From the NCBI GenBank assembly GCA_964425135.1, contig CAYRKW010000061.1, positions 1-20,144 of the forward strand: a stretch of DNA of 20,144 nt, in the 5' to 3' direction. Each line of letters starts with the position of its first letter. Position 1 is the first letter of the stretch. Shown here piece after piece: positions 1 to 7,837 of this stretch. The notes beneath the pieces were generated by a model. It saw nothing but the letters and a program-made list of their open reading frames with translations. It had not been told where the DNA came from and made no database searches. The position numbers were made by a program, and so were the translations under genes. The DNA is from CAYLLD01 sp964425135. GTDB taxonomy: Bacteria; Pseudomonadota; Alphaproteobacteria; Rhodobacterales; Rhodobacteraceae.

Positions 1-27
1 GTATTCAGCAGGGGCGAAACATCCGGC

Positions 28-1569
28 TTATCCGCGCAACCCCTGCCGTAACTCCGCAAGCGAAAACACCTTCAAACCCAGCGCAGCCGCAGCATAGGCC
101 CCGGCGCTCACCATAACGACCAGCGCAAGCGCGACGTATCGGATATAGCTCGCGGTGAGATACGATCCGAGCAGCCACACCAGCATCACCGCAACCACCG
201 CCATCAGTGCGCTCGCCCCGATCATCGGGACAATCTTGCGCCGGAAGCGCGTATCAATCATCGCCGCAGCCCCCATCCCGCGCGCACCGCGCCATAGGAA
301 CCACAGCATCAACCACGCCGACAGGCTCGCCGCCAAAGCCGCCGACAGATATCCGATCACAGGCGCCAGCCCGATGGCGATAACAGTGTTGGCGATCATC
401 GAATAGACTGCGAAACGGAACGGTGATTTTGTATCTTCACGCGCGAAAAAGAGCGGCAGATAGGTCTTTTGCAGCACAAACGCCGGCAGCCCCAACCCGT
501 ATATCGCCACTGCTGCTGCGGTCGCCGAACTGTCCGATGCCGCAAACGCCCCCCGCTCGAACAGGACCGACACAAGCGGCAGCGGGATCACCACCAGCGC
601 AAACGCCGCCGGAAGGCTTAGGCCGAGCGCAAACTCATTGGCGCGGTTGAACGCATCTTGCCCCGACGCCTCATCACCCGACTGCAAACTGCGCGACAGG
701 CTTGGCAGCAGCACAATCCCGATGGCGACCCCAACCAACCCCAATGGCAGTTGATACAACCGGTCCGCATAACTCAGCCAGGCAACCGCACCATCGAAGT
801 AGGACGCCACCTGCCGCCCGACAAGCAAGTTGATCTGAACAACACCACCCGCCAGAGCCGCCGGTGCGGCAATTTTCGCCAGCTTCTTCAACTCCGGCGT
901 CAAACGCGGCCTGCGCAACGTCAGCCGCATACCCGCTTTGGAGGCCGCAACCCAGAGCAAAGCCATCTGCGCAATACCCGCAATCGGCACAGCCCAAGTC
1001 ATCGTCAAGGCCACATCGAACCCCATAAAGTGCGCGAACGCAATCGACGCGATCAAGATGATATTCAGCAAAATCGGAGCCGCCGCCGCCGCCGCGAACC
1101 GGCCCGTCGCGTTCAGCACACCGCTCAAAAGCGCAGCAAGCGAAATGAACAGAATGTAGGGAAACGCGATCCGCCCCAGTAGCACCGCCAGATCAAAGCG
1201 CGCATCACCTGCAAAACCGCTGGCCATCGCGTAGACGAAAAATGGCATAGCGATCTGTGCCAAAAGCGTGAAAGCCAACAGCACGCTCGCCAGCCCCGAA
1301 AACGCATCCTGTGCAAAGCGCTGCGCGCCCTGTCCGCTTTCGACCTTCTTCGAAAACATCGGCACGAAGGCAGCATTGAACGCGCCTTCGGCAAAGAAGC
1401 GGCGAAACATATTGGGCAGTGAGAATGCGATCAAGAAGGCTTGGGCCGCAGCGCCTGAGCCAAGGAAATTGGCGATCATTACATCGCGCACGAGCCCTAA
1501 AATGCGGCTGAGCAACGTCCAGACGCCGACCGTCAGAAAGGATCGGACCAACCGGATCGGGCGGATCAT
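28..1569 (-). CDS. murJ: Lipid II flippase MurJ (MviN family)
   Basis: Integral inner-membrane protein of the MOP exporter superfamily that flips lipid II, the peptidoglycan precursor, to the periplasmic side. The 513-residue length is normal for the family. The sequence is a series of about 13-14 hydrophobic segments. The N-terminal family signature is clear: SRILGLVRD at residues 21-29 and PNMFRRFFAEGAFNAAFVP at 52-70. Arg22, Arg28 and Arg56 line up with E. coli MurJ Arg18, Arg24 and Arg52, which are needed for flipping (family knowledge, aligned by eye). The ATG overlaps the glnD stop by 4 bp (ATGA on the minus strand), so the gene is probably translationally coupled as the last member of the lpoA-like/glnD/murJ run. 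The stop is TAA at 28-30. No terminator is visible in the 27 bases left in the window. Confidence 0.97.
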   Translation of the reverse strand: MIRPIRLVRSFLTVGVWTLLSRILGLVRDVMIANFLGSGAAAQAFLIAFSLPNMFRRFFAEGAFNAAFVPMFSKKVESGQGAQRFAQDAFSGLASVLLAFTLLAQIAMPFFVYAMASGFAGDARFDLAVLLGRIAFPYILFISLAALLSGVLNATGRFAAAAAAPILLNIILIASIAFAHFMGFDVALTMTWAVPIAGIAQMALLWVAASKAGMRLTLRRPRLTPELKKLAKIAAPAALAGGVVQINLLVGRQVASYFDGAVAWLSYADRLYQLPLGLVGVAIGIVLLPSLSRSLQSGDEASGQDAFNRANEFALGLSLPAAFALVVIPLPLVSVLFERGAFAASDSSATAAAVAIYGLGLPAFVLQKTYLPLFFAREDTKSPFRFAVYSMIANTVIAIGLAPVIGYLSAALAASLSAWLMLWFLWRGARGMGAAAMIDTRFRRKIVPMIGASALMAVVAVMLVWLLGSYLTASYIRYVALALVVMVSAGAYAAAALGLKVFSLAELRQGLRG

Positions 1570-4370
1570 GCAGCGGTATCCTGCGCCATCGCCTCGCTGT
1601 TCTCGACTGCCTCGCGCAACTTACGCTCAATCCGTGCGCAGCGATCCTCGTCATAGACCTTCAATCCGATGAGATTACGCACATAGAAGGTATCAACCGC
1701 TTGCGATCCATAAGTCGCGATAATCGCCGAATAGATCGACAGGTTCAGCGAGGTGATCGTGCGCGACAGATCATGCAAAAGTCCGGGGCGGTCCTTGGTA
1801 TCAACCTCGATCAGCGTGAACGTCTCGGACGAGTCATTGTCGATGTTAATGACCGTCGGCACATTGAAGGCCTGCGATTTGCGTTTCGCGAGGTCCTTCT
1901 TTTTCAAGTCTTCGGTTTTGACCGGGTTCTTGAGCGCCTGATCCACGAGTTTGCGCAAACGCCCCAGACGGGCCTTTTCGAACGGCTGACCCTCATTGTC
2001 CTGAATCCAGAACACGCTCGTCGCAACGCCATCAGCGCTGGTATAGGTGCGCGCATCCTTGATGTTGGCACCCGCAAGCGCCAGCGCGCCAGTCATCCGT
2101 GAGAATATCCCCGGATGATCCGCCATCGCAAAACAGGCACGCGTGGCGTCACGGCTTTTGTCCATCTGAATATCATGGGTCACCTGATCCTCATCCAGAT
2201 TACGGCTGAGCCGCGACAGGATCACTTGGGTTTTCGCATCACACCCGAGCCAGAACGGCGCATAATGCCGGCCGAGTTCCACCTCGATCTCATCAGGCGT
2301 CATATCGCGCAGACGCTTTTTGAAATCCTTCTTGGCCATCTCAACCCGCGCCTCACGCGCGCCCGCTTTGGTGTCTGTCCCTTCCAGAAGTTCATCAAGC
2401 GTATGGGCGTATAGCTCGCGCAGCAGCACCGCTTTCCAGTTGTTCCAAACATCCGGCCCAACACCGCGAATGTCACACACCGTCAGAACCGTGAGCAATT
2501 TGAGATTTTTGACCGTGCGCACTTCTTCTGCAAAAGTCCGCACCGTGCGAATGTCGGAAATATCCCGCTTTTGTGCCACATCCGACATCAGCAGGTGATT
2601 TCGCACCAGCCAAACCACCGTATCCGTCTGGTCCTGCGACAGCCCAAGCCGCGGGCAAATTTGTGCTGCAAGCTGCGCGCCGATCACCGAATGATCCTCA
2701 GGCCGTCCTTTGCCAATGTCATGGAGCAGCAACGCCACATAAAGCACTTTGCGATCAACCGATCCTTCCAGAATCGAAGAGACAACCGGCAGATCTTCGG
2801 TCAACTCACCGCGCTCGATCTGACTTAGGATCGACAGGCATTGGATCGTGTGCTCATCAACCGTGTAGCTGTGATACATATTAAACTGCATCATCGCGAC
2901 GATATTGGCGAACTCGGGCATGAATGCCCCCAGCACGCCCAACTCGTTCATCCGCCGCAACCCCCGCTCCGGGTTCTCGGTCCCAAGCAGCACATTGAGA
3001 AACACCTGATTGGCAACAGGATCGTTTTGCACCGTCTCATCGATGAGAGAGATCTTCGAGGTCAGCAGGCGCATGGTTTCGGGATGGATCAGCAACTCGG
3101 TGCGCAGGGCCTCTTCAAAAACCCGCAGAATGTTCACCGGATCATCAAAAAACGTCTTTGGATCAGCGATGCCCAAACGTCCGTTCTGGCTTTGAAACCC
3201 CGGCCCTGTGATATCCTGCTCAAACCCGAAGACACGCCGCAAACGAGTGCCAATCGAGGGGCTTTGCTTGACGTGTTCATCCTCAAGTTGGGTCAGGAAC
3301 ACCCGCGTCAACTCACCTACATGAACCGCGTGCTTGAAGTAATCCTGCATAAAAACTTCGACACCGCGTCGCCCGGCCTGGTCCTCATAGCCCAGCGCAG
3401 AGGCGATCTCGACCTGCATGTCAAAGGTCAGCTTCTCCGACGCTCGCCGGGCTTTGAGGTGCAGCATGCAGCGGGTCATCCACAAAAACGCCTCCGCTTG
3501 ACTGAACGCCTTATGCTCGGTTCGGGTGAAAACCTTTTTCTTCACCAACTCATTCACCGATTTGGTGCCGTAGAGATATTTGGCGATCCAATAGAGCGTT
3601 TGCATGTCGCGCAAACCACCCTTGCCTTCTTTTACATTCGGCTCAACCATATAGCGCGAGCCGCCGTTTTTCTTGTGCCGCACGGCACGCTCATCGAGTT
3701 TGGCCTCGACAAATTCCGGCCCGGTCTTGGCAAATAGCTCGTTCCACAGCCGCTCTTCCAGCGTGGTTGCAAGCGCTTCATCGCCGCAGACAAAGCGCGC
3801 TTCCAAAAGATTGGTGCGGATAGTGTAGTCACCGCGCGCCATGTTGATGCAATCATCGACATCGCGCACTGCATAGCCGACCTTCACGTGCATATCCCAT
3901 AGAAAATGCAGGATCGTTTCAATGACGTTCTCGACCCATGCCGTGCTTTTGTAGGCCCTGACAAACAGCAAATCTATGTCCGAATGCGGCGCCATTTCAG
4001 AGCGCCCGCTGCCGCCGACAAACATCAGCGCAAGCTGCTCTGATTTGGTTTGTCCGATGCGCGGGTAAAGCTCGTCTTGCACAAACTCCATAGTCGTTTT
4101 GAGGATGACCTGAGACAGATAAGTGTAGGATCGAATGGTTTGCCGCGTTTGCTGAGGATCGTGCAAAAACGCGTCCGAAATCAGGGCATGGCCCTTGGTC
4201 CACGCCTCTTTGATCGCCGCTCCGAAAGCTGATTTCTTCTGCGATGCGCTGGCGTCATCGGGGAGATTGGCAGCATAGGTTTTTGCAAGTTTCTCAGGAT
4301 CAAAAATATCAGTGGGCGCACATATCAGCGCGCCCACGTCCTGTTTTTTGGATGTCTTTTTACTGGTCAA
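1566..4370 (-). CDS. glnD: Bifunctional uridylyltransferase/uridylyl-removing enzyme GlnD
   Basis: Cytoplasmic nitrogen sensor that adds or removes UMP on PII proteins (GlnB/GlnK) according to glutamine level. The order of domains is canonical. The nucleotidyltransferase core has GGSGR at residues 119-123 and the metal-binding DID at 131-133. The central PII-UR region has an HD motif in LLLHDIGKG (His550, Asp551). Two C-terminal glutamine-sensing ACT domains lie at about 742-820 (ADHPGIF) and 848-930 (KDRPGLL). The 934-residue length fits alphaproteobacterial GlnD. The start appears to be TTG at 4368-4370, directly after the TAA of the upstream lipoprotein gene. No ATG lies near the N-terminus, and a GTG 11 codons further in has a poorer upstream sequence. 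The abutting start suggests translation by reinitiation. The stop overlaps the murJ ATG. Confidence 0.97.
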   Translation of the reverse strand: MTSKKTSKKQDVGALICAPTDIFDPEKLAKTYAANLPDDASASQKKSAFGAAIKEAWTKGHALISDAFLHDPQQTRQTIRSYTYLSQVILKTTMEFVQDELYPRIGQTKSEQLALMFVGGSGRSEMAPHSDIDLLFVRAYKSTAWVENVIETILHFLWDMHVKVGYAVRDVDDCINMARGDYTIRTNLLEARFVCGDEALATTLEERLWNELFAKTGPEFVEAKLDERAVRHKKNGGSRYMVEPNVKEGKGGLRDMQTLYWIAKYLYGTKSVNELVKKKVFTRTEHKAFSQAEAFLWMTRCMLHLKARRASEKLTFDMQVEIASALGYEDQAGRRGVEVFMQDYFKHAVHVGELTRVFLTQLEDEHVKQSPSIGTRLRRVFGFEQDITGPGFQSQNGRLGIADPKTFFDDPVNILRVFEEALRTELLIHPETMRLLTSKISLIDETVQNDPVANQVFLNVLLGTENPERGLRRMNELGVLGAFMPEFANIVAMMQFNMYHSYTVDEHTIQCLSILSQIERGELTEDLPVVSSILEGSVDRKVLYVALLLHDIGKGRPEDHSVIGAQLAAQICPRLGLSQDQTDTVVWLVRNHLLMSDVAQKRDISDIRTVRTFAEEVRTVKNLKLLTVLTVCDIRGVGPDVWNNWKAVLLRELYAHTLDELLEGTDTKAGAREARVEMAKKDFKKRLRDMTPDEIEVELGRHYAPFWLGCDAKTQVILSRLSRNLDEDQVTHDIQMDKSRDATRACFAMADHPGIFSRMTGALALAGANIKDARTYTSADGVATSVFWIQDNEGQPFEKARLGRLRKLVDQALKNPVKTEDLKKKDLAKRKSQAFNVPTVINIDNDSSETFTLIEVDTKDRPGLLHDLSRTITSLNLSIYSAIIATYGSQAVDTFYVRNLIGLKVYDEDRCARIERKLREAVENSEAMAQDTAA

Positions 4371-5558
4371 TTACGACCCGCCCGCAAAGCTGCGCGGTGC
4401 TGGATCAATCACAACTGCCTGACCATCACGTAGTTGCATCAAAGCCAGCCCGCGATCCGTGTTGCCGTTGGTGCGAAAGCGGAAAATGCCGTTAACACCC
4501 GCAAACCCGGCAGGGTCGGTGATTTGCTCGCGGGTCAACGCTCGCCCGTCGCCAGAGGTTTGCGCATTGCGCATCATCGCACCAATGGCCGCAACGCCAT
4601 CATAGGCCAGCCCTGCCAGCGGGTGAGGCTGGGTGCCATAGGTTGCGACATAGCGCGCGCTGAACTGCGCCAGCGTGCCTGGATCAGCTGATGCAAAAAC
4701 GCCGCCCTGCATGCTGGGGGTTTCCGCCGCTGCCGCAGGCTCGTTCCAGCGTGTCAGGCCGAGATACTGCAAATCGCCGCTTTCAAGCCCGGAGTTGGCC
4801 AGCATCGGCGTCAGGAAGGTCAGACCCGTCGCTGGATCATCGGTGAACACAACAGCGTTCGCGCCGGAGGCTTTCAACTGGTCCGAAATAATCGGCGCTG
4901 CGAGCGAAATGCCTTGAGGCGACAGTTCATACTCGGTCGATCCTGCAAAACTCCCGCCAAACCGCGTGATGGCATTCGTGGCCGCCTGCAAACCGGAGCG
5001 TCCGGCTGCGTCGTTGGAATGCACCACCGCGATATTCGTCCGCCCCTGTCCAACTGCGTAAGACACAACCCGATCCGCAATCGTATCGAAGGTCAGCCCA
5101 AGCAGATGCACATTTCCGCCGCCAATGTCTGAGTTGTTCGAGAACGACAGGACCGAAAGGCCGTTCTGCGCCGCAATCGGCGCAACCGATGCCGTTGCTG
5201 TCGAGAAGAGCGGGCCGATAACGATTTGCGCGCCATTGTTGACCGCTTGTTGGATCGCCTGTTGTGCGCGTCCCGGCTCTCCGGCTGTTGGATAGACCTG
5301 CAAATCCAACTCAACGCCCGCCAGATCGCCGCGCGCAAGACGCGCAGCATTCACCAACGATGAGCCCAGAAAATCAAGCTCGCTGCGCCCGGATTCAAGC
5401 GGCACCAGTAACGCGACTTTGACCTGCGCATCCGCATCAACGCTTCTCGCGCCCGTGTTGAACCCGGCCGTTTGATCGCATGCGGCCAGAAGCAATGCGA
5501 ACAGTGACAGTATCAGGCCATTAAAATAGCGTCTCAGATAAGTGAAGGTCCGTTGCAT
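4371..5558 (-). CDS. Penicillin-binding protein activator, LpoA-like lipoprotein
   Basis: Predicted lipoprotein with a type 1 periplasmic-binding-protein fold (Peripla_BP_6/LpoA family). In E. coli, LpoA is an outer-membrane lipoprotein that stimulates PBP1A. The start chosen is ATG at 5556-5558, giving 395 residues. GAGGA lies 4 nt upstream, and the N-terminus is then a proper lipoprotein signal: Arg-rich n-region, hydrophobic stretch and lipobox LLAAC with Cys27. A longer open frame reaching 5744 would add 62 basic residues overlapping rsmI and is not credible. The mature part has alternating hydrophobic strands such as VKVALLVPLE and AQIVIGPLFS, typical of this fold. Position also supports the assignment: it is divergent from rsmI and near yraN, as lpoA is in E. 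coli. It is first in a run with glnD and murJ. A generic amino-acid-binding protein is a less likely alternative. Confidence 0.88.
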   Translation of the reverse strand: MQRTFTYLRRYFNGLILSLFALLLAACDQTAGFNTGARSVDADAQVKVALLVPLESGRSELDFLGSSLVNAARLARGDLAGVELDLQVYPTAGEPGRAQQAIQQAVNNGAQIVIGPLFSTATASVAPIAAQNGLSVLSFSNNSDIGGGNVHLLGLTFDTIADRVVSYAVGQGRTNIAVVHSNDAAGRSGLQAATNAITRFGGSFAGSTEYELSPQGISLAAPIISDQLKASGANAVVFTDDPATGLTFLTPMLANSGLESGDLQYLGLTRWNEPAAAAETPSMQGGVFASADPGTLAQFSARYVATYGTQPHPLAGLAYDGVAAIGAMMRNAQTSGDGRALTREQITDPAGFAGVNGIFRFRTNGNTDRGLALMQLRDGQAVVIDPAPRSFAGGS

Positions 5559-5662
5559 CTTGTCCTCGCTCTTGCCGATGGGGAACCATTTATTTAATGA
5601 CACATAAACTAGATGGCGCCTGAATTGAAGTAAACGGGCAAACCCCCGAACCGGAGCGGTCC
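5559..5662. promoter_or_regulatory. Divergent intergenic region, LpoA-like gene/rsmI
   Basis: This 104-bp gap between two divergent genes must hold promoters for both runs if they have no other. An AT-rich patch lies around 5587-5612. I could not pick a convincing -35/-10 pair on either strand. GGAG at 5653-5656 serves as the rsmI ribosome binding site. Confidence 0.45.
5563..5567 (-). promoter_or_regulatory. Ribosome binding site deciding the LpoA-like start
   Basis: GAGGA on the minus strand sits 4 nt before the ATG at 5556-5558. It supports that start over in-frame upstream starts, which would extend into rsmI. Confidence 0.7.
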
Positions 5663-6523
5663 ATGAACGCCAAACGCCTCGATCCCGGTCTCTATCTCGT
5701 TGCCACCCCGATCGGAAATGCCCGCGACATAACCTTGCGTGCAATTGATATTCTGACCAATGCGGATGTGATCGCCGCCGAAGACACGCGCACGGCGCGC
5801 AAGCTGATGGATATCCATGGGATCGCGCTCTCTGGTCGCCGGATCACAGCCTATCACGATCATTCCGCGCCAAAAGCCGCCGCTGCGCTGGCAGGTCACG
5901 TAACGGAAGGCAAATCTGTTGCCTATGTTTCCGAAGCCGGAATGCCGTTGATCGCAGATCCGGGCTATGGATTGGTGCAAAGCTGCATTGCGCAAGATGT
6001 GCCCATCTTCTCCGCACCCGGAGCATCAGCAGCGCTCTGCGCGCTCTCCATTTCCGGGCTGCCGTCCGACCGCTTCATGTTCGCAGGCTTCCCGCCGCCC
6101 AAAGCCGCTGCACGCACGCGGTTTCTCGAAGAAATCGCGCCAATCAAGGCAACATTAGTACTCTATGAGAGCCCCAAGAGACTTGGCGCAACCCTGGAGG
6201 CGCTTGTTGATACCTTCGGCGGCACACGCGATATTGCGATCTGCCGCGAGTTGACCAAGAAGTTTGAGCAGGTCTGGCGCGGTAGCCTTGGTGAGGCCGT
6301 AACCGCGCTTGAGAACGGCATAACCCTCAAGGGCGAGTTTGTGATCGTGCTCGCACCGCCCAATGCGCGCATCACGAGTGACGCTGACATCGACGCATTC
6401 CTATCCGACGCTCTGGCCACCGCACGCGTAAAAGACGCCGCCAATCAGGCCGCCGCGATGTTCGATATCCCAAAACGCGACGCCTATTCTCGCGCGCTAG
6501 CGCTCAGCAAGCAAGATGACTGA
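5663..6523 (+). CDS. rsmI: 16S rRNA (cytidine(1402)-2'-O)-methyltransferase RsmI
   Basis: SAM-dependent tetrapyrrole-methylase-fold enzyme that 2'-O-methylates C1402 of 16S rRNA in the small-subunit P site. The 286 residues are the usual size. Family motifs are visible: VATPIGN at 13-19, AEDTR at 39-43, the SAM-binding loop SEAGMPLIADPG at 90-101, SAPGASAA at 117-124 and GLPSDRF at 132-138. The loop differs from the common SDAGTP form by D to E and T to M, which is unusual but conservative in place. ATG at 5663 follows GGAG with suitable spacing. The 3' end overlaps the yraN start by 8 bp, and the gene heads a run with yraN, gshB and a hydrolase. Confidence 0.95.
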   Translation: MNAKRLDPGLYLVATPIGNARDITLRAIDILTNADVIAAEDTRTARKLMDIHGIALSGRRITAYHDHSAPKAAAALAGHVTEGKSVAYVSEAGMPLIADPGYGLVQSCIAQDVPIFSAPGASAALCALSISGLPSDRFMFAGFPPPKAAARTRFLEEIAPIKATLVLYESPKRLGATLEALVDTFGGTRDIAICRELTKKFEQVWRGSLGEAVTALENGITLKGEFVIVLAPPNARITSDADIDAFLSDALATARVKDAANQAAAMFDIPKRDAYSRALALSKQDD

Positions 6524-6881
6524 GTCACGCAGCCATCGTTATCACGACGGTCTCGCTGCCGAAGACGCGGTTGCGCGGCACTATGAGGCGCAAGGATACA
6601 CATGCCTCGAAAAACGCTGGCGCTGTGCCTATGGTGAGATCGATCTGATCTGCCGCTCTACTGACACTCTGGTTTTCATTGAAGTGAAAATGCGGCGCAA
6701 TATCCACGCCGCCGCCCATGCCATCAGCGCGAAACAATGGGCACGCATTGCTCAAGCTGCGCAAACATATGTGAGTGAGACCGGAATAGGGCTTGAAGTA
6801 AACATGCGTTTCGATGCAGCACTAACCGACCGACACGCAAACCTTGAGATTATCGAAAACGCTGCCATCTTCGACAGCTAA
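6516..6881 (+). CDS. YraN family protein (UPF0102), nuclease-like fold
   Basis: Small protein of 121 residues, of the UPF0102/YraN family, which has a restriction-endonuclease-like fold. The biochemical role is not well established. The family core is easy to see: AAEDAVARHYEAQGY at residues 14-28, then RWRCAYGEIDLI at 34-45 and FIEVKMRR at 54-61. Glu41, Asp43, Glu56 and Lys58 have the spacing of a PD-(D/E)XK active site, so a nuclease-like activity is possible (inference). The ATG lies inside the end of rsmI (8-bp overlap, ATGACTGA), implying translational coupling. The rsmI-yraN pairing beside an lpoA-like gene is also found in E. coli. Confidence 0.93.
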   Translation: MTESRSHRYHDGLAAEDAVARHYEAQGYTCLEKRWRCAYGEIDLICRSTDTLVFIEVKMRRNIHAAAHAISAKQWARIAQAAQTYVSETGIGLEVNMRFDAALTDRHANLEIIENAAIFDS

Positions 6882-6895
6882 CACCCGGAGGCACA

Positions 6896-7837
6896 ATGGC
6901 CCTGAACGTCGCAATTCAGATGGACCCGATTGGTGCGATTGACATCAACGCCGACAGCACTTTTCGCATCGCTGAGGCTGCGCAGGATCGTGGCCACAAG
7001 CTGTTTTATTACACGCCCGACAAAATCGCATATCAGGAAGGCAAGATCACCGCGACCGGCTGGCCGCTTACGGTCCGACGCGAGGTTGGCAATCATTTCT
7101 CGCTAGGTGAGTTGCAGGAAATCGACCTTACCACGCAAGATGTTGTCTGGCTTCGCCAAGACCCGCCGTTTGATATGGGCTACATCACCACAACGCATCT
7201 TTTGGACATGCTTGGCCCAGAGACGCTGGTTGTGAATGACCCGTTTTGGGTACGCAATTACCCCGAGAAGCTGTTCGTGCTCAGCTTCCCGGAGCTAACG
7301 CCACCCACGACAATCGCGCGGGATATCGCAACGCTCAAGGCGTTCAAGGACAGGCACAAGGATATCATCCTCAAACCGCTCTACGGCAACGGCGGGGCGG
7401 GGGTTTTCCGGCTCGACGCAAACGACCGCAACCTCAATTCACTGCATGAGTTGTTCACGGGCATCAATTCCGAGCCGCTCATCGCGCAGAAATTCCTGCC
7501 CGATGTCTCCAAGGGCGACAAACGGGTGATTTTAGTGGATGGCGAGCCTGTTGGGGCGATCAACCGCGTTCCGGCTAAGGGCGAGACCCGCTCGAACATG
7601 CATGTGGGCGGCAGGCCCGAGAAGGTGGAACTGACCGAGCGGGATCGGGAAATCTGCACTGCCATTGGTCCTGCCCTGCGCGAGAAAGATCAGATTTTCG
7701 TTGGGATCGATGTGATAGGCGGCTGGCTGACCGAGATCAACGTCACCTCACCCACCGGCATTCAGGAACTTGAACGTTTTGACAATATCGACGTGGCGGG
7801 GAAAATCTGGGATGCGATTGAGGCGCGCTGCGGATGA
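6896..7837 (+). CDS. gshB: Glutathione synthase GshB
   Basis: Cytoplasmic ATP-grasp enzyme joining gamma-glutamylcysteine and glycine to give glutathione. At 313 residues it matches bacterial GshB. Visible signatures are AIQMDPIGAIDINADSTF at 6-23, RQDPPFDMGYI at 87-97, NDPFWVRNYPEKL at 114-126, the ATP-grasp segment ILKPLYGNGGAGVFR at 158-172, the glycine-rich RSNMHVGGR at 232-240 and the metal-binding end GIDVIGGWLTEINVTSPTG at 270-288 (Glu280, Asn282). GGAGG at 6887-6891 lies 5 nt before the ATG. It follows yraN by 14 bp and overlaps the next gene by 4 bp (ATGA), so it belongs to the rsmI-yraN-gshB-hydrolase run. Confidence 0.97.
   Translation: MALNVAIQMDPIGAIDINADSTFRIAEAAQDRGHKLFYYTPDKIAYQEGKITATGWPLTVRREVGNHFSLGELQEIDLTTQDVVWLRQDPPFDMGYITTTHLLDMLGPETLVVNDPFWVRNYPEKLFVLSFPELTPPTTIARDIATLKAFKDRHKDIILKPLYGNGGAGVFRLDANDRNLNSLHELFTGINSEPLIAQKFLPDVSKGDKRVILVDGEPVGAINRVPAKGETRSNMHVGGRPEKVELTERDREICTAIGPALREKDQIFVGIDVIGGWLTEINVTSPTGIQELERFDNIDVAGKIWDAIEARCG

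Noticed and set aside
658..1182. 174-residue plus-strand open frame opposite murJ
   Set aside because: It lies fully antisense to murJ, is rich in Arg, Gln and Pro, and has no recognisable domain. It is a by-product of the GC-rich coding strand.
2841..3737. 298-residue plus-strand open frame opposite glnD
   Set aside because: It is antisense to the conserved core of GlnD, and its composition (His, Arg, Gln, Leu) is that of a mirror frame. No family motif is visible.
5559..5744. 62-residue N-terminal extension of the LpoA-like protein
   Set aside because: It would overlap rsmI and bury the lipobox. The internal ATG has GAGGA and gives a normal lipoprotein signal.
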